A stretch of 64,000 bases of DNA from Clostridiales bacterium SIT11 (GCA_001299455.1 CYUK01000003.1:1116001-1180000), one strand, 5' to 3'; shown: positions 33,301 to 40,614, counted from the stretch's first letter. The notes: generated from the letters alone by a model not told the origin. A program made the numbers and translations.

Positions 33301-34716
33301 AAGCATAGATACCTCATTGAAAGAGGTGTTGAAGATTGGATAGATGATGCTTATCAGGGCTACCCAGAAAACTACAGTAAGTATGCAATCTTTATCGAAA
33401 GAGTAGATGGTGGAATCAAGTTTCATGTTCCCTATCTTTGGATACAAGCTTGGGATAATGTAGGTTACAGTGGACTAAATTTGGACCATAAAGAAAAAGG
33501 CGGGCCTCTTGTTGTCGAACCCTATGGCTATGAATTTACTATTAACAACAGTCCTTTTACCGAAGCTAAAATTAAAAAAACTTGGAAGATGCTGACTGAA
33601 GAAGAAATCCGACAAGCTCTTGGAGAATATGCAGATGAATTTGAAGTAAAGAACAGAGAAATTCCAGATTCTGTTACCTTCTATGTCTTAAAGAATGGTA
33701 AACGAATAGCTGTCGACTATAAGAGGGATAAAAATGGGAAAGTCTATCCTATCTATAAGACAGTTACTCTAACTAAGAAAGATGGCTGGAAAGGTGTCAT
33801 CACAGAACTCGATCCCATTTTACTTGCCAAGGGTGCCTACGGAATTGAAGAAGAATTCTTGGAAGGTTTTAAATCATCCTATGAATTCAAGAAAATTTTA
33901 ATGAATCCAGAGGATTTCAAGGATAATAATAAAAAAACACTTTCCAAGATCCAATTTAAGCTGGATTTGTTAACTGGCTATTATGATGAAGATGGAAATT
34001 ACTTTGCACCTACACCTCTTGAAGGATTTATGGGGGATATTACTGTTAACTTTATCGTCGACGGTAAGTTGGTTGAAACAAAAATAATTGAGTACGACAA
34101 CGATGAAGGCGACTGGTCCGACGGTGATGGTGTACGATTTGGCTATGATAAAGACAAGCAAATTATCATCGACGGAAAGGGACATCCGATTAAAGTTAAA
34201 TACTATAACCTTATGAAGAACGACATCGGCTATAAAAATTTAAGTCTGGACCTATATTTAAGGAAGGATGAAAATGACATATACTCCCTGTATGTACCGA
34301 ATGTTTTAGGTGAAGGAAGTTTTATTCGGATTTTTGATATCCTAGATGAAAATGATAAAATCATTCGAGATTTTAATCCTATAAATCAAACTGAACCTAT
34401 TTACGAATATATCTTCGAAGTAACTAATGAAGAGTTGCCACCGGAAAAGCCTAAAGAACCACCAAAAAATCCACCCCATGAACCACCAGAAGAACCAGAG
34501 GAACCACCGGTTATTCCACCGGAAGAGCCGGAAGAACCTCCAGTGATTCCACCGGAAGTACCGGAAGAACCACCTGTGATACCAGAAAAACCACCAGTAA
34601 CACCAAAGAAACCAGGTGGTGCACCTCAAACAGGCGTGGAATCTGTAGGGTCTTATATCCTATTAGCGATGACTTCTACCTTAGGTTTAGGCTATATGCG
34701 GAGGAAAAAACATTAA
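30304..34716 (+). CDS. Large wall-anchored adhesin 1 (1470 aa), phase-variable candidate
   Basis: Signal peptide (MKRVRILLLFILFFLVGGG, cut after TAYA), then an acidic, low-complexity E/K/A-rich stretch (~25-190). Residues ~210-760 hold repeating strands with NGG/NNG turns (GGKLTLNNGVIANG, FTMNGGRISSN, FIFNNGMIDHN), the look of a right-handed beta-helix. Two CnaB-like domains follow (KFKKxW-type starts near 798 and TEAKIKKTW near 1087), then a proline-rich wall-spanning tail with EEPPVIPPE repeats, a sorting motif APQTG, a hydrophobic helix and RRKKH. Compared with adhesin 2 it has an insert of about 130 residues between the CnaB domains. A run of nine G lies in the signal-peptide codons. Likely covalently fixed to peptidoglycan by a sortase not in this window. 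Confidence 0.88.
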   Translation: MKRVRILLLFILFFLVGGGTAYAQSVEDKAPADQPKIQQEAVSTPRENKIETSQARDTATKKESAEPVQEKSGQEGLDSEKGIPVAEKSEKDSLKENAAEVPAEKDSLKEETTEPAEAKEDGPKEEAAQAPAEEEAIQKKDGENSTSEEVKDSSEKADKEDKASKSDAQEAEELQTKKEAREVLEKGTVLNPQALKASESADGTEINYTEVTVSSFEELKQKLEDAKDTPTKIIITKSFEITETLTIEKDQNIILTSNDGKKMDDDWEKIKQPKDYADQGEEKQREVIEEARKRGKEAETKAEENIKKTGAADSSKWNYIFEDSDIVLKRAEHDEKGNQFTGSLFNVYGTLTLGDKDNSINFDGNKEEVTSNQKGSFFHVYDGGKLTLNNGVIANGKSKVDGTGSVYLQKGAEFTMNGGRISSNEVESAPKEIPFTTGGVYVNGGSKFIFNNGMIDHNIGTSAALFVGDFSTQEKDNLFEHPESAAIAEMNGGYIIGNQTNGSLKFSGGVTVFSGGTFTLKDGIIADNSNYGGPNDGGAGAVYISDGFIYANSNAIRGEWSKTYSNYKDYVAKNKAEAKFNGGLIYDNYSSWAAGGLFIDSEYVGLNRVMILDNRATKWGGGIYYSFPPRVNKLEHLLVTENEVSAGAVSPQDEYWGGPSAGGGLWNCPTGYVHIGDGHSLYIYNNKAAQKGTDISFAKRAEKFLLNGEDIHDDFYVHVSPITEKGNIIKFLNDDVENKKSFPGDMSYTDEVMYLRAIYSDELIKEAWSNSNAFILGNHASYGGGIGSNANVTTGDKGNIDFTFKKKWHEDIDKKEYEDRDLHIDIFIVPKNVDEVYVRSQYGYDEDLFKYGEVILNKYNNWQARFSEWNKSENKNLPVAEDHGLPFTNEDLAKRGLKYLIIERETGYATNVEQKEKGSSTQYGKLTITREKSKDLPDFDYRGEYGADFYFYELHPDGTATYIGKSTRMGDDKSINSEFVHPILNNEFKSAEYYGINGEKHRYLIERGVEDWIDDAYQGYPENYSKYAIFIERVDGGIKFHVPYLWIQAWDNVGYSGLNLDHKEKGGPLVVEPYGYEFTINNSPFTEAKIKKTWKMLTEEEIRQALGEYADEFEVKNREIPDSVTFYVLKNGKRIAVDYKRDKNGKVYPIYKTVTLTKKDGWKGVITELDPILLAKGAYGIEEEFLEGFKSSYEFKKILMNPEDFKDNNKKTLSKIQFKLDLLTGYYDEDGNYFAPTPLEGFMGDITVNFIVDGKLVETKIIEYDNDEGDWSDGDGVRFGYDKDKQIIIDGKGHPIKVKYYNLMKNDIGYKNLSLDLYLRKDENDIYSLYVPNVLGEGSFIRIFDILDENDKIIRDFNPINQTEPIYEYIFEVTNEELPPEKPKEPPKNPPHEPPEEPEEPPVIPPEEPEEPPVIPPEVPEEPPVIPEKPPVTPKKPGGAPQTGVESVGSYILLAMTSTLGLGYMRRKKH
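30351..30359 (+). repeat. Poly-G(9) tract in adhesin 1 signal peptide
   Basis: Nine G (GTG GGG GGG GGT in frame). The gene is in frame as shown. Loss of one G leads to TAG, and gain of one G to TAA, within about ten codons downstream, so slippage would switch the protein off. Confidence 0.85.
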
Positions 34717-34723
34717 TGGACGC

Positions 34724-34758
34724 AAAAGACTGCTGAGATTATCTCGGTAGTCTTTTTT
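34724..34758 (+). terminator. Terminator of adhesin 1
   Basis: Stem AAAAGACTGCTGAGAT / ATCTCGGTAGTCTTTT, then T. The same hairpin, slightly changed, follows adhesin 2. Confidence 0.85.
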
Positions 34759-34811
34759 GGAAAAATGGGAAAAGGAAAGCTTGTTTTTCTTGAACAAATT
34801 CTGTGAAGATG

Positions 34812-34840
34812 TTGACGAAAGGAAAGTATAGGAATACAAT
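34812..34840 (+). promoter_or_regulatory. Promoter of adhesin gene 2
   Basis: -35 TTGACG, 17 bp, -10 TACAAT, nearly identical to adhesin 1's. In its leader ATAAGAGA (about 34846-34853) can pair with TCTCTTAT about 16 nt later, a hairpin not conserved before adhesin 1. Confidence 0.75.
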
Positions 34841-34909
34841 AGACAATAAGAGATAGTATACTTTTATGGTCTCTTATACGATATTGCAAAAAGGAAGAAA
34901 GGAGAGGAC

Positions 34910-35124
34910 ATGAAGCGAGTACGCGTCCTACTACTCTTTATCTTGTTTTTTCTGGTGGGGGGGGGTACAGCCTACGCCCAGTCTGTAGAAGATAAGGCAC
35001 CGGCAGACCAGCCTAAAATACAGCAAGAAGCTGTATCCACGCCTAGAGAAAATAAGATAGAGACCAGCCAGGCAAGGGATACGGCTACGAAGAAAGAAAG
35101 TGCAGAACCGGTCCAAGAAAAGCC
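34910..35124 (+). repeat. Direct repeat of the adhesin 1 5' end
   Basis: About 215 bp here match 30304-30518 with only scattered base changes, from the ATG through the EPVQEK codons. The two copies are 4606 bp apart in direct orientation, so recombination between them would delete or fuse the genes. Confidence 0.8.
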
Positions 35125-38100
35125 TGCCCTGGAAACAAAAGAACCAGGAGAAGACAAAGAGCAAGGAGAAGCTGCAGAAGTAAAAGAAGCAACGGGAGAA
35201 GAAGTCAAAACCCCAGAAGCAGAAAAAACAGAAGCAGAAAAAGAACCATCTCCTGAAGAACAACAAGCCCTTGATGAAGAAAAGCCCAAGGCAGAGCCAT
35301 CAAAGGAGACTGTGAATCCTGAAGAAATAGAAAACCAGGACAAGGCCAAAGGAGAACCTAAAGAAGAAGCGAAAAAAGACGAAGTAAAAGTAGAAGAAGA
35401 TGCAAAGGAAGCATCTCAAGAAGGAGAGGTTCTGGAAAAAGGAACCACTCTGGACCCCAAATCTTTAATGGCAAAGGCACCGGGGGTTGAAGGAACAGAT
35501 CCCAATCGTGTAGAAGTAGATTCTTTTGAAAAATTAAGAGATGCCATTGCAAATGCAGAAGATGGCGTGGAAACGACAATTGTCGTAACTCAAGGCTTTG
35601 AAATTAGTGAAACCTTGACTATAGGTAAAGATAAAATAATCATCTTGACTTCAAATGATGGCAAGGAAATGGACAAAAAATGGGAGCCCATTGAACAACC
35701 AAAAGATTTTGCTGATGATGGCGAAGATAAACAAAGAGAGATTATTAAAGAAGGCAGACGTCGTGGTGACAAGGCTATAGATGACGCCAATAAGAAAATC
35801 ACTGAAAAAGAAGGTGAATATTATTACACCTTTGAAGAAGGTGAAATTGTCCTCAAGAGGTTTGAATCATTTGCCGGCAGCCTATTTGAAGTAAAGGGAT
35901 CTTTGACCCTTGGCGATGCAAATAACTCCATTAACTTTGACGGAAATAAGAAAAAAGTCAAAGCGGACAAAGCACATAACGGTTCTTTCTTTAATATAAA
36001 TGGAGGAACATTGGTACTCAACAATGGGGTTATTGCCAATGGGGAAACTGGTGGAAATTATTACGATAGCCCGATAAGGGTTAGAGAAAACGGTACATTT
36101 ATTATGAATGGCGGTCGGATAACTGCCAATAAAACAAAAGCAAACACTACCGTTCCATACAATGCCGGTGCTGTAGATGTTAGCCAAGGCGGTCACTTTA
36201 TCATGAACAATGGTATGATTGACCACAACATCAGTGCGTCAGGTGCTGTATTTGTGGGAAACGACGGCTTGAATAATACAAAGATTCTGAATGAAGATGA
36301 AGATTTTGCTCTCTTTGATTTCAAGGGCGGCAGCATCGTAAGTAACAAGTCAAATGGTTATAATTTAGCCGGCGGTATTACTATATTCCCAACGGGTAAA
36401 TTAAATATTACACACGGTATTGTTGCCAACAACTACGCTGGAAACAAGGCCGGGGGAATAATGGTTTCCGACCAATACGTTAATGGCTTTAGTAATAGCA
36501 TTAATAACAGCTATTCAAATACGGTTGATAAACCTTATGAAGAATATGTTAAAATTAATAAGGCAGAAGCCAACTTTGACGGCGGTCTAATCTATAAAAA
36601 TGAAACTGGTTATGCCGGAGGCGGAGTCTTTGTCGACAGCAACCATGTTCATTTTAACAAGACCATGATCTTGGACAACAAGGCAGCAAAATTCGGCGGC
36701 GGCGTTTATGTTGGATTCCCACCAAGAGTTCAAGAATTAGAAAATGTTTTAATTACTGAAAATGAAACTTATAAAAGTGGAATGATTAACACAAATGACG
36801 ATGCTTGGGGCGGCCCCTTAGTTGGCGGCGGCATCTGGAACTGCCCGGACGGATATATTCACCTAGGCGACGGACATAGCGTTTATGTATTTAACAATAA
36901 GGGCGCTATGGGAGGCGCAGATTATGTGTTTGCCAAGAAAACATATAATTTTGAATTAAATGGTACAGATATTAGTGGTCAATTCTATACCTTTATTTCT
37001 CCTGTTACCAAAGATAAAAACATTATTAAATTCTTAAACGATAGCCGTAAGGGCACACTTTTACCCAACGGTATGTCTTACACGGATGGTTTCGTCTATC
37101 TAAAAGCTATCTATGACAAAGCGTTACAAGAAGAAGCCTGGGAAAATTCAGGAACATTTATCTTAGGTAACCAAGCTTCCTATGGTGCCGGTCTCGGTTC
37201 CGATGCTCCAATGAAGAGTACACAAGACATTGGCGACCTTGAATTTAAATTCAAAAAACAATGGGATGAAGAGATCAGTGAAGATGATTACCGTTGGAAA
37301 AATATCCACGCCGATATCTATATCGTTCCAAAAGATGTAGACGAAATCTATGTCAGAAGTCAATATGGATATGACAACCGCTTATTGAAGTATGGTGAAG
37401 TAATCTTAAACCATGATAACAATTGGGAAGCTACTTTTGGAAAATTCAAAAATGACAAGTATCCAAATTTACCAGCCTCTACTATGGATAAGGGACTTCC
37501 CTTTACAAAGGAAGAACTTGCAAAACGTGGTCTAAAATATCTGGTCATCGAAAGAGAAACTGGATATATTTCAGAAGTTGAGCAAGTAGAAAGCGGATCA
37601 AATAGCTTTTCATTTACTCTTAAGAACAGACCTTATACAGAAGCCAAGATTGAAAAGAAATGGAAGATGCTGACTGAAGAAGAAATCAGACAAGCTCTTG
37701 GCGAGTATGGGGAAGATGTAGAAGTGAAGAATAGAGAACTTCCAGACCAAGTGACCTTCTATGTCTTAAATGACGGAAAGAAAATTATCGTTGATTATAA
37801 GAGAGATAAGAATGGAAAAGTTTATCCCGTCTATAAGACTGTTACAGTTACCAAGAAAAACAACTGGAAGGGTGTTATTACAGAGCTGGATCCAAAATTG
37901 CTGGCTAAGGGAGCCTATGGCATTGAAGAAAAAGACCTTGATGGCTTTGAAATGACTTATGAAATCAAGAAAGTTCTTGTGAATGAAGATGAAATTAAAG
38001 CTTATGAAGAAAAACTTAAAGAAGGTAATCCAGTTCAGATTGAATTCTATTTCAGAAGGTTTTGGACGCATTATGCTGTAGATGATGTAAAGAGAGAAAA

Positions 38101-38842
38101 CTCTATTTCAAATAATCCCTTTAAAGCTGAAAATGGGGATGTCACTTATAATTTGTATGTTGATGGTAAAAAGGTAGAATCAAAAACAGCAACTTGGCAA
38201 CCCAAAGCAAACGGTAGTGGATTTTGGCTGGATGATGAAAATATTGTATTTGGTCAAGACCTGGACAACAAAATCGTCATTGATGGGAAGTGGAAACCGG
38301 TTAAGGTAGTCCATTATAATTTTGAAGGTGATGTATCCACTATAAAAAATCCTGAAATAAATATGTATTTAAAGAAGGATGAAAATGGCGTTTATTCCCT
38401 ATATCTCCCATATATTCTCGAAAATGGGAAATATGTAGATCTCTTCTATTTGGAAGAAACAGTAGGAAATGGAAATGGAAGCTATGAGACAATTTATAAT
38501 TTAAATCCAAATACGTTAGAGGAAGTACAACCAATTTACGAATATGTCTTCGTAGCGACCAATAAGGAACTTCCACCAGAAAAGCCGAAAGAACCACCCC
38601 ACAATCCACCCCATGAACCACCAGAAGAACCTCCAGTGATTCCACCAGAAGAACCGGAAGAACCTCCAGTGATTCCACCGGAAGTACCGGAAGAACCACC
38701 TGTGATTCCAGAAAAACCACCAGTAACACCAAAGAAACCAGGCGGAGCACCTCAAACAGGTGTGGAATCTGTAGGGTCTTATATCCTATTAGCGATGACT
38801 TCTACTTTAGGTTTAGGCTATATGCGGAGGAAAAAACATTAA
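34910..38842 (+). CDS. Large wall-anchored adhesin 2 (1310 aa), phase-variable candidate
   Basis: Paralogue of adhesin 1 in the same order: near-identical signal peptide and first ~70 residues, a different acidic stretch (~75-185), beta-helix-like repeats (LTLGDANNSINFDGN, FIMNGGRITANKT, FIMNNGMIDHN), two CnaB-like domains (second begins TEAKIEKKW), an extra ~120-residue strand-rich region, PPVIPPE tail, APQTG sorting motif, helix and RRKKH. The middle has diverged while both ends are nearly identical at DNA level, which suggests duplication followed by gene conversion. It also has nine G in the signal-peptide codons and its own promoter and terminator, so the two genes can switch separately. 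Confidence 0.88.
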   Translation: MKRVRVLLLFILFFLVGGGTAYAQSVEDKAPADQPKIQQEAVSTPRENKIETSQARDTATKKESAEPVQEKPALETKEPGEDKEQGEAAEVKEATGEEVKTPEAEKTEAEKEPSPEEQQALDEEKPKAEPSKETVNPEEIENQDKAKGEPKEEAKKDEVKVEEDAKEASQEGEVLEKGTTLDPKSLMAKAPGVEGTDPNRVEVDSFEKLRDAIANAEDGVETTIVVTQGFEISETLTIGKDKIIILTSNDGKEMDKKWEPIEQPKDFADDGEDKQREIIKEGRRRGDKAIDDANKKITEKEGEYYYTFEEGEIVLKRFESFAGSLFEVKGSLTLGDANNSINFDGNKKKVKADKAHNGSFFNINGGTLVLNNGVIANGETGGNYYDSPIRVRENGTFIMNGGRITANKTKANTTVPYNAGAVDVSQGGHFIMNNGMIDHNISASGAVFVGNDGLNNTKILNEDEDFALFDFKGGSIVSNKSNGYNLAGGITIFPTGKLNITHGIVANNYAGNKAGGIMVSDQYVNGFSNSINNSYSNTVDKPYEEYVKINKAEANFDGGLIYKNETGYAGGGVFVDSNHVHFNKTMILDNKAAKFGGGVYVGFPPRVQELENVLITENETYKSGMINTNDDAWGGPLVGGGIWNCPDGYIHLGDGHSVYVFNNKGAMGGADYVFAKKTYNFELNGTDISGQFYTFISPVTKDKNIIKFLNDSRKGTLLPNGMSYTDGFVYLKAIYDKALQEEAWENSGTFILGNQASYGAGLGSDAPMKSTQDIGDLEFKFKKQWDEEISEDDYRWKNIHADIYIVPKDVDEIYVRSQYGYDNRLLKYGEVILNHDNNWEATFGKFKNDKYPNLPASTMDKGLPFTKEELAKRGLKYLVIERETGYISEVEQVESGSNSFSFTLKNRPYTEAKIEKKWKMLTEEEIRQALGEYGEDVEVKNRELPDQVTFYVLNDGKKIIVDYKRDKNGKVYPVYKTVTVTKKNNWKGVITELDPKLLAKGAYGIEEKDLDGFEMTYEIKKVLVNEDEIKAYEEKLKEGNPVQIEFYFRRFWTHYAVDDVKRENSISNNPFKAENGDVTYNLYVDGKKVESKTATWQPKANGSGFWLDDENIVFGQDLDNKIVIDGKWKPVKVVHYNFEGDVSTIKNPEINMYLKKDENGVYSLYLPYILENGKYVDLFYLEETVGNGNGSYETIYNLNPNTLEEVQPIYEYVFVATNKELPPEKPKEPPHNPPHEPPEEPPVIPPEEPEEPPVIPPEVPEEPPVIPEKPPVTPKKPGGAPQTGVESVGSYILLAMTSTLGLGYMRRKKH
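34957..34965 (+). repeat. Poly-G(9) tract in adhesin 2 signal peptide
   Basis: Nine G at the same codons as in adhesin 1. The shown length is in frame; one G fewer gives TAG and one more gives TAA shortly downstream. Confidence 0.85.
38630..38842 (+). repeat. Direct repeat of the adhesin 1 3' end
   Basis: The codons for the proline-rich tail, APQTG motif, anchor helix and stop match 34504-34716 almost base for base (offset 4126 bp). Within it, units coding PEEPPVIPP are tandemly repeated. Confidence 0.75.
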
Positions 38843-38854
38843 TTTCCTTGATAT

Positions 38855-38889
38855 AAAAGACTGCTGAGAAATTCTCAGTGGTCTTTTTT
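38855..38889 (+). terminator. Terminator of adhesin 2
   Basis: Stem AAAAGACTGCTGAGAA / TTCTCAGTGGTCTTTT, then T. Confidence 0.85.
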
Positions 38890-38898
38890 AGAGATAGG

Positions 38899-38928
38899 AA
38901 AAGCCCAGGAATATTCCTGGGCTTTTTT
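38899..38928. terminator. Bidirectional terminator
   Basis: Perfect palindrome built on AAGCCCAGG / CCTGGGCTT with T runs both ways; ends the membrane-protein gene on the minus strand as well. Confidence 0.85.
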
Positions 38929-38969
38929 CTAATCTGGGTTTCAAGGCTAGATTTTGTTAAATGAACTTT

Positions 38970-40007
38970 TTATGCTTCTCTCTTTACTTCTGGATCAGAG
39001 CCTAGGCGGCTACCTACAAGTCCGAAGTAGGAGGAAAGAACCATAGCTAGAACAAGGCCGACAAAGGTCCATACAGAGGCTTTAGCTGTGGTTGTAGTGA
39101 CTTCTTTTGCTCCTTCTCGCGTGTCTTCAATAGTTTCTTCAGCTTGGGCTTGGAGTTCTGTAAGTTTATCGGATGCTTGATTGATTTTTTCTTCAGCTTC
39201 CTTGGAGCTCTTTTCCAGGCCTGTGTAGATATTGTCTACTGCCTTGTCCGCTTCTTCTGGAGTCAGGTCAGAATTTTTTGCCAGGGCATTTTTAATGGCA
39301 TCCCGGTCAGCGGCATTAGCAATGGTTTCTGCCCGTTTTTGTAGAGAATCTGTAGTATTTTGAATGATTTGTTCAGATTGGTCTGGGTTGACAGCAATAT
39401 CTTTTGCAGCTTCCTTAATTTCATCTCCAGCAGCTTCTAATTGACCTTGGAGGTAGTTGGGTTGCAGTTCTTTTACGTCGGTGTCTTTTAATACTTCTTT
39501 AACATTTCCATCTAATTCTTCAGTATCAATATTTAAGTCTCCGACAATGGCATCGACACCAGATTTTGCAGCAGAACCTGCAGATTCAGCAACAGAACCT
39601 GCTCCACTAGCTACAGTTGAAGTGACGTTACCTACAGCTTTTCCTACACCAGAAATAGCAGAAATGCTGGCATAGGTTACTAAAACAAAGACTAAAAGAA
39701 CAGAAGTAGCCCAAGTCACAAAACCGTGGAGTAGGCCAATTCTTTGGGAAGCAAGCCCAGAGACGAAGCCTCCGCAGATAGCAGAAAGAGCGAGAGTAAT
39801 AACAGTCCAAATGGCAAGGCCTGTACCGACACCGGATAAGGGTGTTCTAGAAGTTGGGTCTAAAAGCCCAAAGCCTAGGGCAGATCCAATAAAAGATAGG
39901 GTAATAAAGACAGCCATAAAGGCGGCCAGGCCGGCGAAAATAGATCCCCAAGAAATATTTACTCCGGCATCTTCACTTTTTACGTAAGATACAAATCGTT
40001 TTTTCAT
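38970..40007 (-). CDS. Membrane protein with central coiled-coil region
   Basis: 345 residues. Helices at ~20-48, ~62-85 and ~92-118 with small residues and glycine, a Gly/Ser/Ala-rich linker (~120-150), a long polar helical domain (~155-305, with AEEKINQASDKLTELQAQAEE), and a last helix (~315-335). The N-terminal three-helix part resembles PhnA-like/TIGR04086-like membrane proteins, but I am not sure of the family. No catalytic motif seen. ATG after TTAAGGAGGAAACA. Confidence 0.6.
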   Translation of the reverse strand: MKKRFVSYVKSEDAGVNISWGSIFAGLAAFMAVFITLSFIGSALGFGLLDPTSRTPLSGVGTGLAIWTVITLALSAICGGFVSGLASQRIGLLHGFVTWATSVLLVFVLVTYASISAISGVGKAVGNVTSTVASGAGSVAESAGSAAKSGVDAIVGDLNIDTEELDGNVKEVLKDTDVKELQPNYLQGQLEAAGDEIKEAAKDIAVNPDQSEQIIQNTTDSLQKRAETIANAADRDAIKNALAKNSDLTPEEADKAVDNIYTGLEKSSKEAEEKINQASDKLTELQAQAEETIEDTREGAKEVTTTTAKASVWTFVGLVLAMVLSSYFGLVGSRLGSDPEVKREA

Positions 40008-40029
40008 TGTTTCCTCCTTAATTTGTTTT

Positions 40030-40048
40030 CATAACAAGAATTGTTATG
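40030..40048. promoter_or_regulatory. Inverted repeat upstream of the membrane-protein gene
   Basis: CATAACAA-gaa-TTGTTATG, 8-bp arms with 3-bp centre, 23 bp before the ATG; could be an operator. The rest of 40049-40218 is AT-rich. A weak plus-strand promoter (TAGACT, 17 bp, TAATAT at 40118-40146) is the only other feature I see. Confidence 0.4.
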
Positions 40049-40218
40049 TGAAATAATGTATAAATAAATCCTTCTTTTATTATCTACCCAGTTAAGGGGG
40101 AAAGTATTCAAAAAGAATAGACTTTTTTCTTCAGTATAGATAATATAAAAAATTTTATAGGGAAATATGAGGAGATTTCAAATTTTCTCTAAAAGTGGAG
40201 TTTATTAGGAGGGAGAGC

Positions 40219-40257
40219 ATGAAAAAATTTAAAAAATTTTCAAAAGGTCTTGCATAA
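40219..40257 (+). pseudogene. 12-codon ORF resembling a truncated signal-peptide start
   Basis: A strong ribosome site (TTAGGAGGGAGAGC) precedes ATG and MKKFKKFSKGLA, then TAA. The peptide looks like the basic front of an exported protein cut off by a deletion. A leader peptide is the other reading. Its end overlaps the -35 of the next promoter. Confidence 0.35.
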
Positions 40258-40278
40258 ATATACCCATAGGGGTATAAT
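40250..40278 (+). promoter_or_regulatory. Promoter with CsoR-type operator
   Basis: -35 TTGCAT (40250-40255), 17 bp, -10 TATAAT (40273-40278). TATACCCATAGGGGTATA (40259-40276) has perfect 7-bp arms and lies over the spacer and -10. TACCC...GGGTA palindromes are the operators of CsoR/CstR/FrmR-family repressors, which sense copper, persulfide or aldehyde. No csoR gene is in this window. Confidence 0.65.
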
Positions 40279-40295
40279 AGACTTGTAAGTGATGA

Positions 40296-40307
40296 ATGAA
40301 CGTTCAT
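40296..40307. promoter_or_regulatory. Perfect 12-bp palindrome in the leader
   Basis: ATGAACGTTCAT lies about 18 bp after the -10, in the transcribed leader. TGAACGTTCA-type palindromes are often TetR-family operators, which would make a second control point. Confidence 0.4.
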
Positions 40308-40341
40308 ATGAATAAAAAGGAATATTTAAGGAGGAAGAAAA

Positions 40342-40515
40342 ATGGCAGTATCTTGTGGAGAAATGAAAAAAGGCGACGTATACAAGTGTCAAGATTGTGG
40401 TTTTGAAATTGAAGTGATTGCAGAATGTGACTGTGACAAGGACGAAGCTTGTCAACCAGGTCAAGACCATTGCTGCGAATTTACCTGCTGTGGTAAAGAA
40501 ATGGTTCGTAAGTAA
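40342..40515 (+). CDS. Desulforedoxin-like protein with a Cys-rich insert
   Basis: 57 residues. The frame MKKGDVYKCQDCGFEIEVI...FTCCGKEMVRK matches desulforedoxin, whose iron site is CxxC plus CC: here C16, C19, C49 and C50. Between them, where desulforedoxin has a short glycine loop, about 20 residues carry further cysteines (C29, C31, C37, C44, C45) and acidic residues. C5 adds one more, ten in all. Strong ribosome site AAGGAGG. The extra cysteines and a CsoR-type operator suggest a metal- or sulfur-related job, for example oxidative or metal stress; this is inference. Single-gene unit. Confidence 0.8.
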   Translation: MAVSCGEMKKGDVYKCQDCGFEIEVIAECDCDKDEACQPGQDHCCEFTCCGKEMVRK

Positions 40516-40525
40516 GTTTTCAATC

Positions 40526-40553
40526 AAAAGAGGGGCCTCCGGGCCTCTTTTTT
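40526..40553 (+). terminator. Terminator of the desulforedoxin-like gene
   Basis: Hairpin AAAAGAGGGGCC / GGGCCTCTTTT (arms partly alternative) and a T run. Confidence 0.75.
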
Positions 40554-40561
40554 GTTATAAG

Positions 40562-40590
40562 AAAATCCCCAGTTTTTGGACTGGGGATTT
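40562..40590 (-). terminator. Terminator of symporter copy 2
   Basis: On the minus strand AAATCCCCAG pairs with CTGGGGATTT, then TTCTT. Confidence 0.75.
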
Positions 40591-40614
40591 GTTCTAGTTT
40601 GGAAAAAAGTTTGT

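Noticed and set aside
38516-38755. Tryptophan/phenylalanine-rich minus-strand frame opposite the proline-rich tail
   Set aside because: It results from reverse-complemented proline and glutamate codons (the same occurs at 34342-34629) and has no start context.
38630-38760. CRISPR-like array in the proline-repeat region
   Set aside because: The repeats are contiguous codon repeats of a coding sequence, without unique spacers. No CRISPR array was seen anywhere in the window.
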